NCBI GenBank assembly: GCA_964194935.1
Contig: CAXMOL010000066.1
Span: forward strand, 1 to 55,259
From: JACZWZ01 sp964194935
GTDB taxonomy: Bacteria; Actinomycetota; Acidimicrobiia; Spongiisociales; UBA11373
Direction of reading: 5' to 3'
Length of the DNA stretch: 55,259 nt
Shown here piece after piece: positions 25,549 to 33,368 of the stretch (positions are counted from its first letter, which is position 1; the number at the start of each line of letters is the position of its first letter). The notes beneath the pieces were generated by a model that worked only from the letters and a program-made list of their open reading frames with translations, had not been told where the DNA came from and did no database searches. A program made the translations under genes and the position numbers.

Positions 25549-26730
25549 ATGAGGGAAGCAGTCATCGTCTCGACGGCACGCACGCCGATTGGCAAGGCGT
25601 ACCGCGGAGCGTTCAACGACCTCGAGGCTCCGTCGTTGGCCTCACATGCGATCGGAGCAGCACTGGAGAAGGCATCGGTTGAACCGGGCGAGGTCGACGA
25701 TGTGATCATGGGCAATGCTCTTACCCAGGGGAGTAGCGGTCACAACGTGGGGCGCCAAGTCGCACTGCGATCAGGCCTGCCGCCCAGCGTTGCCGGGATG
25801 ACGATGGACAGGCAGTGCTCGTCGGGAATGATGGCGATCGCCACTGCCGCCAAGCAGGTCGTCGTTGACGAGATGCCCATCGTGATCGGCGGCGGTCTCG
25901 AATCGATCAGCCTGGTCCAGAACCAGCACATGAACCTGTACCGGGCCATGGACCCCGCATTGCTGGAGATGCAGCCGGATACCTACATGCCGATGCTGCA
26001 GACCGCCGAGGTTGTTGCGGAGCGGTATGGGGTGTCGCGGGAGAAACAGGACGAGTACGCGCTCGCGAGCCAAACGCGGGTCGCCGCAGCTCAGGAGTCG
26101 GGTTTATTTGCCGACGAGATCGTGCCGACGACCGCCACCAAGGTCGTAACGGATCGTGAAAGTGGTGAGAAGTCACACGAAGAGGTGACCCTCACCCAGG
26201 ACGAGGGAAACCGACCGGGGACTACGGCAGAAGGCCTGGCGATGCTGAAGCCGGTGTTCGACGGAGGGACGATTACGGCAGGCAATGCCAGCCAGTTGTC
26301 CGACGGAGCGTCCGCATGTGTGGTCATGGAGGCGTCCGATGCCGCAAAGCGCGACCTGGAGCCCCTCGGTTACTACCGCGGTCTGGCCGTCGCCGGGTGT
26401 CCGCCCGACGAAATGGGGATCGGTCCGGTGTTTGCGGTGCCCAAGTTGCTGGAGCGATTCAACTTGACGATCGACGACATCGATCTGTGGGAACTAAACG
26501 AGGCGTTTGCCGTCCAGGTCGTGTATTGCCGCGACCAGCTCGGTATCGCCGACGAGATCCTCAACGTGAACGGCGGTTCTATCTCTATTGGGCATCCCTA
26601 CGGGATGTCGGGAAGTCGGATGGTTGGACACGCTCTTCTCGAAGGCAAGCGTCGGGGAGCAAAGTACGTGGTGTCAACCATGTGTGTGGGCGGCGGCATG
26701 GGTGCCGCTGGACTCTTTGAGGTCGCCTAG
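25549..26730 (+). CDS. Acetyl-CoA acyltransferase (thiolase)
   Basis: A 393-residue thiolase. The active-site Cys90 stands in DRQCSSGMMAI, the His in GGSISIGHPYGMSG, and the second Cys in MCVGGGMGAAG; NEAFAVQ is also present, giving all four classical motifs. It catalyses reversible cleavage of 3-ketoacyl-CoA into acetyl-CoA and a shortened acyl-CoA, so it can serve beta-oxidation or acetoacetyl-CoA formation. The ATG has GGAAGGAC as ribosome site; an open frame upstream has no ribosome site. The gene stands alone, divergent from the lipoprotein gene, with about 120 bases of promoter region between them. Confidence 0.93.
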   Translation: MREAVIVSTARTPIGKAYRGAFNDLEAPSLASHAIGAALEKASVEPGEVDDVIMGNALTQGSSGHNVGRQVALRSGLPPSVAGMTMDRQCSSGMMAIATAAKQVVVDEMPIVIGGGLESISLVQNQHMNLYRAMDPALLEMQPDTYMPMLQTAEVVAERYGVSREKQDEYALASQTRVAAAQESGLFADEIVPTTATKVVTDRESGEKSHEEVTLTQDEGNRPGTTAEGLAMLKPVFDGGTITAGNASQLSDGASACVVMEASDAAKRDLEPLGYYRGLAVAGCPPDEMGIGPVFAVPKLLERFNLTIDDIDLWELNEAFAVQVVYCRDQLGIADEILNVNGGSISIGHPYGMSGSRMVGHALLEGKRRGAKYVVSTMCVGGGMGAAGLFEVA

Positions 26731-26771
26731 CCGACACTCAGCAGGCTCCTAGGGCCGAGTGAATTGGAGAG

Positions 26772-26815
26772 CCCTGATGGACTAGTCGGGAACCATGGAG
26801 ATGGTCCCGTCAGGG
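26772..26815. terminator. Two-part hairpin between convergent genes
   Basis: Between the convergent thiolase and aldo/keto reductase genes, CCCTGA (26772-26777) pairs with TCAGGG (26810-26815). Inside it CGGGA plus CCAT (26787-26796, one bulged A) pairs with ATGGTCCCG (26801-26809) around a GGAG loop. There is no T-run on either side, so it may act as a bidirectional pausing or termination structure rather than a classical intrinsic terminator. Confidence 0.45.
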
Positions 26816-26818
26816 TGA

Positions 26819-27745
26819 TCAAGCGGTCAGATCGCGTGCCTTCGCCGCCTCGTCGGATGACAGCACCCACGAGGCTGCTGCCGCGTTCGCCGCGATCTGT
26901 TCGACACGGGTGGCACCAGCGATCACGGATGCAACGGCTGGGTTCGACAACAGGTATCCAAAGGCGAGCTCGAGCAGCGTGTGGCCGTGGCTTGCGGCCA
27001 ATGCCTCCAGCTTCAGCGCCTGTGTCACCGTCGAATCGCTGAGGAACCGACCCGCCCGCTCCGGGGATAGGCCGGCGAGTCGGGTTCCGTCGGGAGGTGA
27101 TGAGGCGTCGCGGTACTTGCCGGTCAGCACTCCGCTCGCAAGGGGGAAGAAGGGCAGGAAACCGAGACCCTGCAGCTCGCACTCGGCGAGAACGCCGTCG
27201 GATTCAGGCTGGCGCTGTAGCAGGCTGTACTCGTTCTGAACGCTCACCCATTGCGGCAAGTCTTCGCCATCGGATGTCCCCAGGCCTTGGCGGATCTCGT
27301 CAACGCTGGCGTTGGAACAACCGACGGCGATGACCTTGCCGGCAGTCACCAGCTCGCGCAGCGCCCCGAGCGTCTCGGCGAGAGGCACCTCATCGTCGGG
27401 CTCGTGCATCTGGTAGAGATCTATCCGATCGGTTCCGAGGCGACGCAGACTGGCGTCTGCAGCTTGTCGCACCCAGGCTGGCGATCCACCCGATCCATCG
27501 GGCATCTCCATGCCGAACTTGGATGCCACGACCACCTCGTCGCGGCGTGATCCGAGAGCCTTGCCGAGGTACTCCTCGGACTTCCCTTCGCTGTAGATGT
27601 CGGCTGTGTCGTAGAGCGTGATGCCGGCATCCAGAGCGGCGTTTACGACGGCACCGGTTGCCTTCGAGTCGACTCTGCCACCGAAGTTGTTGCAGCCGAG
27701 GCCAACGACGGAGACCTCAAACGGTCCGAGGGTTCGTGTGTCCAT
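26819..27745 (-). CDS. Aldo/keto reductase
   Basis: A 308-residue NADPH-dependent aldo/keto reductase. The catalytic tetrad is visible: Asp46 and Tyr51 (LYDTADIYSEG), Lys76 (VVVASKFG) and His114 (LYQMHEPDD); the cofactor-binding segment is near SVIAGATRVEQI. The closest recognisable type is the YajO/Tas-like group acting on small aldehydes or ketones. A TAGCCT box lies 6 bases before the ATG, without a Shine-Dalgarno. The promoter region upstream contains an inverted-repeat element (27763-27818). Confidence 0.9.
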   Translation of the reverse strand: MDTRTLGPFEVSVVGLGCNNFGGRVDSKATGAVVNAALDAGITLYDTADIYSEGKSEEYLGKALGSRRDEVVVASKFGMEMPDGSGGSPAWVRQAADASLRRLGTDRIDLYQMHEPDDEVPLAETLGALRELVTAGKVIAVGCSNASVDEIRQGLGTSDGEDLPQWVSVQNEYSLLQRQPESDGVLAECELQGLGFLPFFPLASGVLTGKYRDASSPPDGTRLAGLSPERAGRFLSDSTVTQALKLEALAASHGHTLLELAFGYLLSNPAVASVIAGATRVEQIAANAAAASWVLSSDEAAKARDLTA

Positions 27746-27762
27746 TTTGTGAGGCTACCTGT

Positions 27763-27818
27763 ACAGGGGACCGCTACCGGTGGGCGAGCACGCGCGGAGC
27801 GCGCGAGAAATCCCCTGT
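27763..27818. repeat. Palindromic three-stem element
   Basis: Outer arms ACAGGGGA (27763-27770) and TCCCCTGT (27811-27818) are perfectly complementary. They enclose two more short stems: ACCG/CGGT (27770-27781) and CGCGC/GCGCG (27791-27805). The result can fold as a three-way junction on either strand. It lies between the divergent aldo/keto reductase and RHH genes. I see no known ribozyme or riboswitch consensus. It may be a dispersed repeat related to the hairpin mosaic before dnaE2, or a regulatory RNA structure. Confidence 0.4.
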
Positions 27819-27890
27819 TGGAGAGGGGGCAGAGTGTAGATTTGGACCCGTTGGATGAACTACAAACGTGTAGTTCGGAAGGCGGAGGCC

Positions 27891-28121
27891 ATGTACGAAC
27901 TGTCGGATTGGGGTCAACCGGTTGCACCTCCCGAGGCTACGAACCGGGAGAAGCTGACTGCGCAGCTCCCGCACAGCCTGATTCGGGTGCTACGGAGCCG
28001 AGCCCGAGCCCAGGGCGTCTCTCTCAACGTTCTGGTGGATCGACTACTACACGAGGCGATCGCAGTGCCCGCTCGCCACGAGACCGAGCACGCGGCCAGC
28101 ATCATGGTCGCATTCGACTGA
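27891..28121 (+). CDS. Ribbon-helix-helix (CopG/HicB-like) protein
   Basis: A 76-residue protein. Its middle matches a ribbon-helix-helix DNA-binding domain: a beta strand LTAQLPHSLIRVL, helix RSRARAQGVS, and second helix LNVLVDRLLHEAI. The ATG at 27891 follows GGAAGG (8 bases) and GGAGG (2 bases); an ATG 12 codons earlier is possible. Such proteins are antitoxins or local repressors. No toxin-like gene is next to it: the downstream convergent gene is a histidine kinase. Its target may be its own promoter. Confidence 0.75.
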   Translation: MYELSDWGQPVAPPEATNREKLTAQLPHSLIRVLRSRARAQGVSLNVLVDRLLHEAIAVPARHETEHAASIMVAFD

Positions 28122-28168
28122 TCTGCGGTCGGGCTTGATTCATCGCTGTCGGGCGGACGAGCCGGTCT

Positions 28169-29719
28169 TCAGTGTGGGTCGATGTCGGGGCGTTGCGATT
28201 CGACATCACCCGGCGGGTACCACCAGTCTTGATCGATCGGTCTGGCCTCCCTGACATTCCCGATCTGGCTCACCTGTGCCTCGTCCGAAACTGCCTCCTC
28301 CGGAACAATGGTTGGAGCCCGTGCCGGAAATGGATCGGGCGGAAGGACGAGTTCCTCAGCTTGGGCGAGTTGCAGAGACACTTCGAAAACCGTGAGGTCG
28401 CCGTCTCGCCGATAGCCGATCTTGCCTCCCATCCCGTCTGCGAGGACCTTCGATATCGAGAGCCCAAGACCGACGCTTCCCATGATCAGAGGGTCATCAC
28501 CGCGGTGGACGAACCGTTCGAACATCCGAGATTCGACCTCAGGCGGAACCCCGGGTCCGTTGTCGACGACCTCGATGACGTAGGTCGAGTCCTCGAGTCG
28601 CCCCGAGATCTCGACGCGACCGCCGCCGTACTTCGCCGCGTTGGAGACAAGGTTGCGTAGAAGCTGACGTAACCGGCCGGGGTCGGCCAGTACGAGTTCG
28701 CTGGCCATGTCCAGGTCGATTTGGGCATCCGACCGCTCGAACTCATGCCCGAGGCTGGCAACCAATTCAGCGATCTCGGTCGGCCTGAGGTCAAAGCGGA
28801 GTCTGCCGGCATCGGCTTGGCCCGATACAAGAAGGTCTTCGACCATGCGGGTGAGGTCGGCCGACTGGTCGATGATGACTTCGGTGAGTTCCTTGGTCAG
28901 GTCGAGATCTGCAAATCCCTCGTCCGACATGGCCAGCGCCGAGGTGTATATACCGGTGAGAGGTGTGCGGAGTTCGTGGGAGAGGTTGGCAATGAGTTGG
29001 TCCTTCGACTTGTTGAGCGCCCTTTCTTGCTCCAGTTCGACGGTCATCCACTCGCGTTTTCGTCTCCGACGGGAAACCAGGAATGCGACGACAACGGCCA
29101 CCGAGGGGACGAAGAACGCGACCATGAAGCGACTCGCAGTGGCGATGGTTCCGGACTCTGCCGCCGCACCCGCTATCCCAGCCGCCATTTCGTCGCGCAA
29201 GTCGGCCAGTTGATTTACTAGAGCACCGAACGAGTTGGACGATGCTCCGGTGGCGATACTGCTGGCACTCTCCAGATCGCCGATGGTGATGGCATCCAGC
29301 ACCTGTTCGGAGTCAGCGAGGACGGCCGCAAGGCTCAGCTCGAAGTCGGTTGCTTCAATGCCGTCGGTGGGTTCGGCGGGCTCTTCGGAGTCTGTGAGGG
29401 CGGTGACCACGGCAGTCACCCGTTGCTCCATGGCATCAATAACCGACTGGGCTTCGAATACTGCAGCTGCCGACAGTGAAGGATCGTTGGTGGAGCCTGC
29501 AATCAAAAGAGCCTGGCCGAGCGCGTTTCGGGCCGATGCCGCTGCTCCCAACGCCGATTCGGCCTCTTGTTGAAGGCGGGCATTGTCTGCGACCGCAACC
29601 ACTCCTGTGGCGTTGGTAAAGACGAGTGCGAGCGCGGCGAGCAATCCAGCCGCCGCCACGAGGGCACCGCCAGCAAGAGCGCGTCCCGGCGCGCCCGCCT
29701 GAGCTTGAACGTCTTCCAC
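28169..29719 (-). CDS. Orphan sensor histidine kinase with external helical sensor
   Basis: A 516-residue kinase. One membrane helix (about 16-38), an external Ala/Glu-rich helical sensor (about 40-195, like a four-helix bundle) and a second membrane helix (about 197-216) lead into HisKA with His248 (SHELRTPLT). N-box (NLVSNAAKYGG), G1 (DNGPGVP) and GLGLSISKVLADGMGG follow, then a 70-residue Pro-rich acidic tail not typical for kinases. No response regulator is adjacent. It is divergent from the two stalk proteins, with only about 70 bases between the starts, so a regulatory link is plausible. The start is GTG. Confidence 0.9.
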   Translation of the reverse strand: MEDVQAQAGAPGRALAGGALVAAAGLLAALALVFTNATGVVAVADNARLQQEAESALGAAASARNALGQALLIAGSTNDPSLSAAAVFEAQSVIDAMEQRVTAVVTALTDSEEPAEPTDGIEATDFELSLAAVLADSEQVLDAITIGDLESASSIATGASSNSFGALVNQLADLRDEMAAGIAGAAAESGTIATASRFMVAFFVPSVAVVVAFLVSRRRRKREWMTVELEQERALNKSKDQLIANLSHELRTPLTGIYTSALAMSDEGFADLDLTKELTEVIIDQSADLTRMVEDLLVSGQADAGRLRFDLRPTEIAELVASLGHEFERSDAQIDLDMASELVLADPGRLRQLLRNLVSNAAKYGGGRVEISGRLEDSTYVIEVVDNGPGVPPEVESRMFERFVHRGDDPLIMGSVGLGLSISKVLADGMGGKIGYRRDGDLTVFEVSLQLAQAEELVLPPDPFPARAPTIVPEEAVSDEAQVSQIGNVREARPIDQDWWYPPGDVESQRPDIDPH

Positions 29720-29752
29720 TGACTAGTGAGATCGGTGGAAACGGGGTGATCC

Positions 29753-29782
29753 TTGAGTCCTGGTCGCATCTATGCCGATGTT
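29753..29782 (+). promoter_or_regulatory. Promoter of the first stalk-protein gene
   Basis: TTGAGT (29753-29758), 18 bases, then GATGTT (29777-29782), 7 bases before the ATG at 29790. The gene for the second paralog has the same design (TTGAGT-N18-GATACT-N6-ATG), and both share an extended GAT(C/T)CTTGAGT block. The shared block makes this a credible -35/-10 pair and implies a leaderless message. Confidence 0.6.
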
Positions 29783-29789
29783 TCTAACG

Positions 29790-30719
29790 ATGACCCTTCT
29801 CAAGCCGCGCCCGGCGCGTATTGCGGCCTGCTTATTGGTGGGCGCACTCGTCATGGTTCCGCTCAGCGCCAATGCTGCGCCTACTGGCGCTGTGCCGAAT
29901 GATGATCTTGCCGCTGCAAGCTACCGAGCCAATAACGAGGACGACCCTGCCAAGAACGCGGAAAAAGAGGCCGTAGCGGCGGCTAAGGAAGCGGAGCGGG
30001 TGGCGGAGGCGGCGGCCAGGGAAGAGGCAAGGGTGGCTGAGGCGGCGGCCAGGGAAGAGGCAAGGGTGGCTGAGGCGGCGGCCAGGGAAGAGGCAAGGGT
30101 GGCTGAGGAGGTGGCCAAGGAAGAGGCAAGGGTGGCTGAGGAGGTGGCCAAGGAAGAGGCAAGGGTGGCTGAGGAGGTGGCCAAGGAAGAGGCAAGGGTG
30201 GCTGAGGCGGCGGCTCGCGAGGAGGAGAAGGCTGCTGAGGAGGATCCAGTCGGAGCAGTCACGGGGCCAGGCGGTGCTTCACCAAGCCCGTCGCCTGTCG
30301 GGGCGACGCCTGCCGAGGGCCCCCCCGACGGCGCGGCCGTATCGATTGATCAAGTGCTTGTCCCCACTCATCTCAGTGCAGCGATGGAGTTGTTCGATCA
30401 ACAGGCTGAGGCTTCGAGCTCGGTTCCGGCTCCGGTGACAACGCCGACGGGGATGGTCTCCGGGAGTCTGGTACGAGAGCTGGCGCCGGTGCTGCCTCCG
30501 TTGCTGACTGACGTAGTAGCGGCTCCATTCGTGGTCATCGAGGCGCTCATCGCCGCGATGGCGGCGAGTGGCCAGGCACTGGTGATTCCGCTCCTTGCCG
30601 GTGCTGCTGGGTTCATGGCACCGGTTGTACGTCGTAAGCATCTTCTGGCTGAAGCGCTTGGCAAGAATTCCGAACCTGTTCCATCGAATGAACCGAGAAC
30701 TGTCTTCATCGGTTGGTGA
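29790..30719 (+). CDS. Exported repeat-stalk protein 1 (hendecad repeats)
   Basis: A 309-residue protein of unknown family. It has a signal peptide (MTLLKPRPARIAACLLVGAL..., cut near SANAAP) and a 75-residue highly charged helix built from 11-residue repeats (EAAAREEARVA, then EEVAKEEARVA), likely a long coiled coil or single alpha-helix. A Pro/Gly linker follows, then a C-terminal domain with two hydrophobic stretches (VVAAPFVVIEALIAAM; QALVIPLLAGAAGFMAP) and a basic stop, RRK. The C-terminal part is nearly identical to that of the next gene. The ATG at 29790 is chosen because similarity with the paralog begins exactly there. Probably a membrane-anchored surface stalk. Confidence 0.75.
   Translation: MTLLKPRPARIAACLLVGALVMVPLSANAAPTGAVPNDDLAAASYRANNEDDPAKNAEKEAVAAAKEAERVAEAAAREEARVAEAAAREEARVAEAAAREEARVAEEVAKEEARVAEEVAKEEARVAEEVAKEEARVAEAAAREEEKAAEEDPVGAVTGPGGASPSPSPVGATPAEGPPDGAAVSIDQVLVPTHLSAAMELFDQQAEASSSVPAPVTTPTGMVSGSLVRELAPVLPPLLTDVVAAPFVVIEALIAAMAASGQALVIPLLAGAAGFMAPVVRRKHLLAEALGKNSEPVPSNEPRTVFIGW
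30006..30203 (+). repeat. Six tandem 33-bp repeats in stalk gene 1
   Basis: Six consecutive 33-base units: three of type GAGGCGGCGGCC... and three of type GAGGAGGTGGCC..., all ending GAAGAGGCAAGGGTGGCT. Copies within each type are identical at every base, including silent positions, which points to recent duplication or gene conversion. A degenerate seventh copy follows. Each unit encodes 11 residues of the charged helix. Confidence 0.93.
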
Positions 30720-30795
30720 GCGCCTGCACATTCCAGTGCGGTGCTGCATGGACCATCGTTCCTAACTAGTCACCCTGCCCGACCAGGGTTGATTC

Positions 30796-30825
30796 TTGAG
30801 TATTGGTAGCCCGGATGTCGATACT
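30796..30825 (+). promoter_or_regulatory. Promoter of the second stalk-protein gene
   Basis: TTGAGT (30796-30801), 18 bases, then GATACT (30820-30825), 6 bases before the ATG at 30832. The arrangement and the preceding GATTC match the promoter of the paralog at 29753. The TTG of the -35 box is in frame with the gene, so a naive start call at 30796 would be wrong. Confidence 0.65.
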
Positions 30826-30831
30826 TTCCAT

Positions 30832-31773
30832 ATGACTCATGTCAAGCCGCACCTGGCGCGTTTCGCAGCCTTCTTCTTGGTGGGTGCACTCGTTATGGCT
30901 CCACTTGGTGCAAGTGCGGCCCCGCCTGTGGTGGTGCCTGGTGACGATCTCGTCGCGGCGAGCTACACGGAAGAGGATCCCGAGAAGGCGGCCAAGGAAG
31001 ACGAGAAGCCGGTCAAGGAAGACGAGAAGGCGGCCAAGGAAGACGAGAAGGCGGTCAAGGAAGACGAGAAGGCGGCCAAGGAAGACGAGAAGGCGGCCAA
31101 GGAAGACGAGAAGCCGGTCAAGGAAGACGAGAAGCCGGTCAAGGATCCCGAGAAGCCGGTCAAGGATCCCGAGAAGGCGGCCAATAGCGGTAACAGCGGT
31201 AATCCCGGCAACGGCAATAACGGCAATGACGGTGAGAACGGCAATAGTGGCACCGAGAACCCCGGCAACAGTGGCACCAGCGGTAATCCCGGCAATGGCA
31301 ATAACGGCAATGACGGCGAGAACGGCAACAGTGGCAATGCTGGCCGAGCCGGAGTGGCCCCAGGGTTAGGCGCGGCGCCTCCCAGCCTGACACCTTCCGG
31401 GGTAACCCCGACCCAGGGCGGACTCGGATCGATCGATGCTCGCGTCCTACCTGTTCATCTCGGTGCTGCGATCGTGATCTTCGACCAGAACAACGAGACC
31501 GTGACCTCGATCCCAGAGCCTGTGGCACCGCCGATGGGGATGGTTTCGGAGAACTTGATACGAGAACTGGCACCGGTGCTGCCGCCAATGCTGGTCGACG
31601 TAGTCGCGGCGCCCTTCGTGGTGATCGAGGCTCTAATCGACGCGATGGCGTCGAGTGGCCAGGCGTTGGTGATCCCATTCCTCGCCGGTGCGGCCGGGCT
31701 TATGGCGCCGGGTGTACGCCGCAAGAATCTCCTGGCCCAAGCGCTTGGCCAGAATCCCGACTCGGGTTCGTAA
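30832..31773 (+). CDS. Exported repeat-stalk protein 2 (KEDEK heptads)
   Basis: A 313-residue paralog of the preceding protein. The signal peptide (MTHVKPHLARFAAFFLVGAL..., cut near GASAAP) and the C-terminal hydrophobic domain (LAPVLPPMLVDVVAAPF; QALVIPFLAGAAGLMAP, then RRK) match the neighbour closely, but the middle is different: ten 7-residue units (KEDEKAA, KEDEKPV, KDPEKPV) followed by a Gly/Asn-rich stretch with two copies of GNPGNGNNGNDGENGNSG. Paralogs with conserved ends and unrelated repeat middles suggest that the middle is a spacer whose length or charge matters. A TM-anchored cell-surface protein is the best guess; no family is recognised. Confidence 0.75.
   Translation: MTHVKPHLARFAAFFLVGALVMAPLGASAAPPVVVPGDDLVAASYTEEDPEKAAKEDEKPVKEDEKAAKEDEKAVKEDEKAAKEDEKAAKEDEKPVKEDEKPVKDPEKPVKDPEKAANSGNSGNPGNGNNGNDGENGNSGTENPGNSGTSGNPGNGNNGNDGENGNSGNAGRAGVAPGLGAAPPSLTPSGVTPTQGGLGSIDARVLPVHLGAAIVIFDQNNETVTSIPEPVAPPMGMVSENLIRELAPVLPPMLVDVVAAPFVVIEALIDAMASSGQALVIPFLAGAAGLMAPGVRRKNLLAQALGQNPDSGS
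30973..31182 (+). repeat. Ten tandem 21-bp repeats in stalk gene 2
   Basis: Ten 21-base units encode a heptad of the form K-(E/D)-(D/P)-E-K-x-x, most of them AAGGAAGACGAGAAG followed by GCGGCC, CCGGTC or GCGGTC. The units differ almost only in the last two codons (AA, PV, AV), with identical silent positions elsewhere. This indicates expansion by slippage or recombination. Confidence 0.92.
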
Positions 31774-31843
31774 CCCGACCGGTCTCGACTGGTGAGCGGA
31801 TAGACCCTCTCGGTGTCTCCTCAGACTGCGACAGCTCCGAGAC

Positions 31844-32083
31844 ATGCCGGTGCGATCTTTCGATCCTGCGAACGAGGGGATCAAGGTGGGTATCGAGTTG
31901 AGTCGGATGATCAGCGATGTGGTGGCTGCCGCCGGAAGAGGCGCAGAATCGCTCCGGCTTACCGGAACCGACGTCGTGCTCCAGGACTGTTCAATCGAAG
32001 TGATCCTCGATGATGATCCTTCGCCATCCGCCCACGTTCGGGTGACATTTGGGCGGGACCCCGACCGGGATCAACTCCCGTAG
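31844..32083 (+). CDS. Small hypothetical protein (79 residues)
   Basis: A 79-codon frame beginning MPVRSFDPANEG and continuing with GIELSRMISDVVAAA and an acidic C-terminal beta-like part (VILDDDPSPSAHVRVTFG). There is no signal peptide and no known family. Its end overlaps the convergent DUF3179 gene by 13 bases. There is no clear Shine-Dalgarno or -10 at the leaderless distance. Codon use looks coding, but the evidence is modest. Confidence 0.45.
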   Translation: MPVRSFDPANEGIKVGIELSRMISDVVAAAGRGAESLRLTGTDVVLQDCSIEVILDDDPSPSAHVRVTFGRDPDRDQLP

Positions 32084-33261
32084 ACAGACCCATCCGGGAA
32101 GAAGGCCGCCCAGGCAAACCAGAACTCGTTGCGATGGACCATCGGGTCGAGAGTGTCTCCCATCAGCGGTCCGTCGATGGCGGTCCCGAGGATGTTCCAC
32201 CGGCTCCCGGTTTGATCGTCGGTGAACAGGGAGTCCTCTGTCGGGAAGAAGGTGAGCGTCGCCCCGTCGACGACCGCGGAATAGGCCACGCCGGTTCCAA
32301 CCGACCGGGAGTCAGAGATCAAACTGCTGTCGAGAGCATCGGCCGTGTCTCCACCCCAGAACACAACGATCTCAGTTCCGGCGATCTCGTCATTCACAGC
32401 TCCGACCGCTGAAATCAAACTGAACGGGTAGGCCTTTTCGAGACCACCGATGCTCACCCCCACCACCCGTTCCAGAGCGGGGAATCGGTCGTCCAGCTCG
32501 TCATTGAAGTAGCCGAGCGGCGTCGACCGGGACGAGTAGCCCTCGTATAGGTTGAGTCCGTATTGCCGGTTGAACCCGGTGTCACGCGACATCGCTTCGC
32601 CCTCGGGGAACGACTCGGCGAAATCACCGTATGAGACGATCGATGACGGGACGACCGTGAGCTGGCCCCCGGCGTGGGTGCCAACTATCCCCTCACCGGT
32701 GATCTGCTGCCACAACGAACCGGTGACGTCGTCCCACATCACAAGATCGCTCTTGCGCAGCAAACCGGAGACACCAAAGCGATGGGTGACTCCATCGACA
32801 CGACGATCGAATGCAACCGCGGTGTTGCACAGTGGGCAATACGTGACCGCAATCGGGACGTCACCGATTTGGTCGTTGACTATCTCGTGCCGGGTGAGGA
32901 TCGCCAGCGGATAGAAGCGGGTTTCGCCTTCGTGGCGAAGGAGTACGCCGGGGTCGCGCTCGCCCAGCCACTCTGCTGCGGCTGCGACCGACTCGAACTT
33001 CGGGTTGTCGATGGGGGCTATGACATCGCGAGGGTCGGAGATGGGGATCCCGATTCGGAGTTCCTCGAAATCAACCGTGCTGCGTGTCCAATCCGTATCC
33101 CAGGCTCCGGTCACCGCAGGCAAATCGCCCGGGAGTTCGCTCGAATCGGACACGCCGAATTCAACGCTGGGCGTAGGCTCGTCGGCTGCAGTCGCTCCAT
33201 TGTCAGTGCAGGCGGCGCTGATCAGAGCGAGCGTGCAAATCAAGGCGATGAAGCGGAACAT
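32071..33261 (-). CDS. DUF3179-domain lipoprotein
   Basis: A 396-residue protein with a lipoprotein signal (MFRFIALICTLALISAAC), then a DUF3179 domain: YPLAILTRHEIVND, VTYCPLCNTAVAFDR (a conserved Cys pair) and VSGLLRKSDLVMWD. The family is widespread in actinobacteria and other environmental bacteria; no function is known, although the Cys-x-x-Cys motif could bind metal or be redox-active. The protein should be attached to the outer face of the membrane. It stands alone between the small gene and a zinc-ribbon gene. Confidence 0.9.
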   Translation of the reverse strand: MFRFIALICTLALISAACTDNGATAADEPTPSVEFGVSDSSELPGDLPAVTGAWDTDWTRSTVDFEELRIGIPISDPRDVIAPIDNPKFESVAAAAEWLGERDPGVLLRHEGETRFYPLAILTRHEIVNDQIGDVPIAVTYCPLCNTAVAFDRRVDGVTHRFGVSGLLRKSDLVMWDDVTGSLWQQITGEGIVGTHAGGQLTVVPSSIVSYGDFAESFPEGEAMSRDTGFNRQYGLNLYEGYSSRSTPLGYFNDELDDRFPALERVVGVSIGGLEKAYPFSLISAVGAVNDEIAGTEIVVFWGGDTADALDSSLISDSRSVGTGVAYSAVVDGATLTFFPTEDSLFTDDQTGSRWNILGTAIDGPLMGDTLDPMVHRNEFWFAWAAFFPDGSVYGS

Positions 33262-33368
33262 GGTGTGTCCAACAGAAGGCGGCGTATGCCATTCCAGACT
33301 TCAATAGTCGGCGCTGTGACTATTGGCGGTCAGTGTTGCCGCAAATGCAGCGGGAAGCTCAGCTTCGA

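Noticed and set aside
29921..30262. Low-complexity minus-strand frames over the stalk-gene repeats
   Set aside because: They are antisense readings of the 33-bp repeats without signal, ribosome site or promoter.
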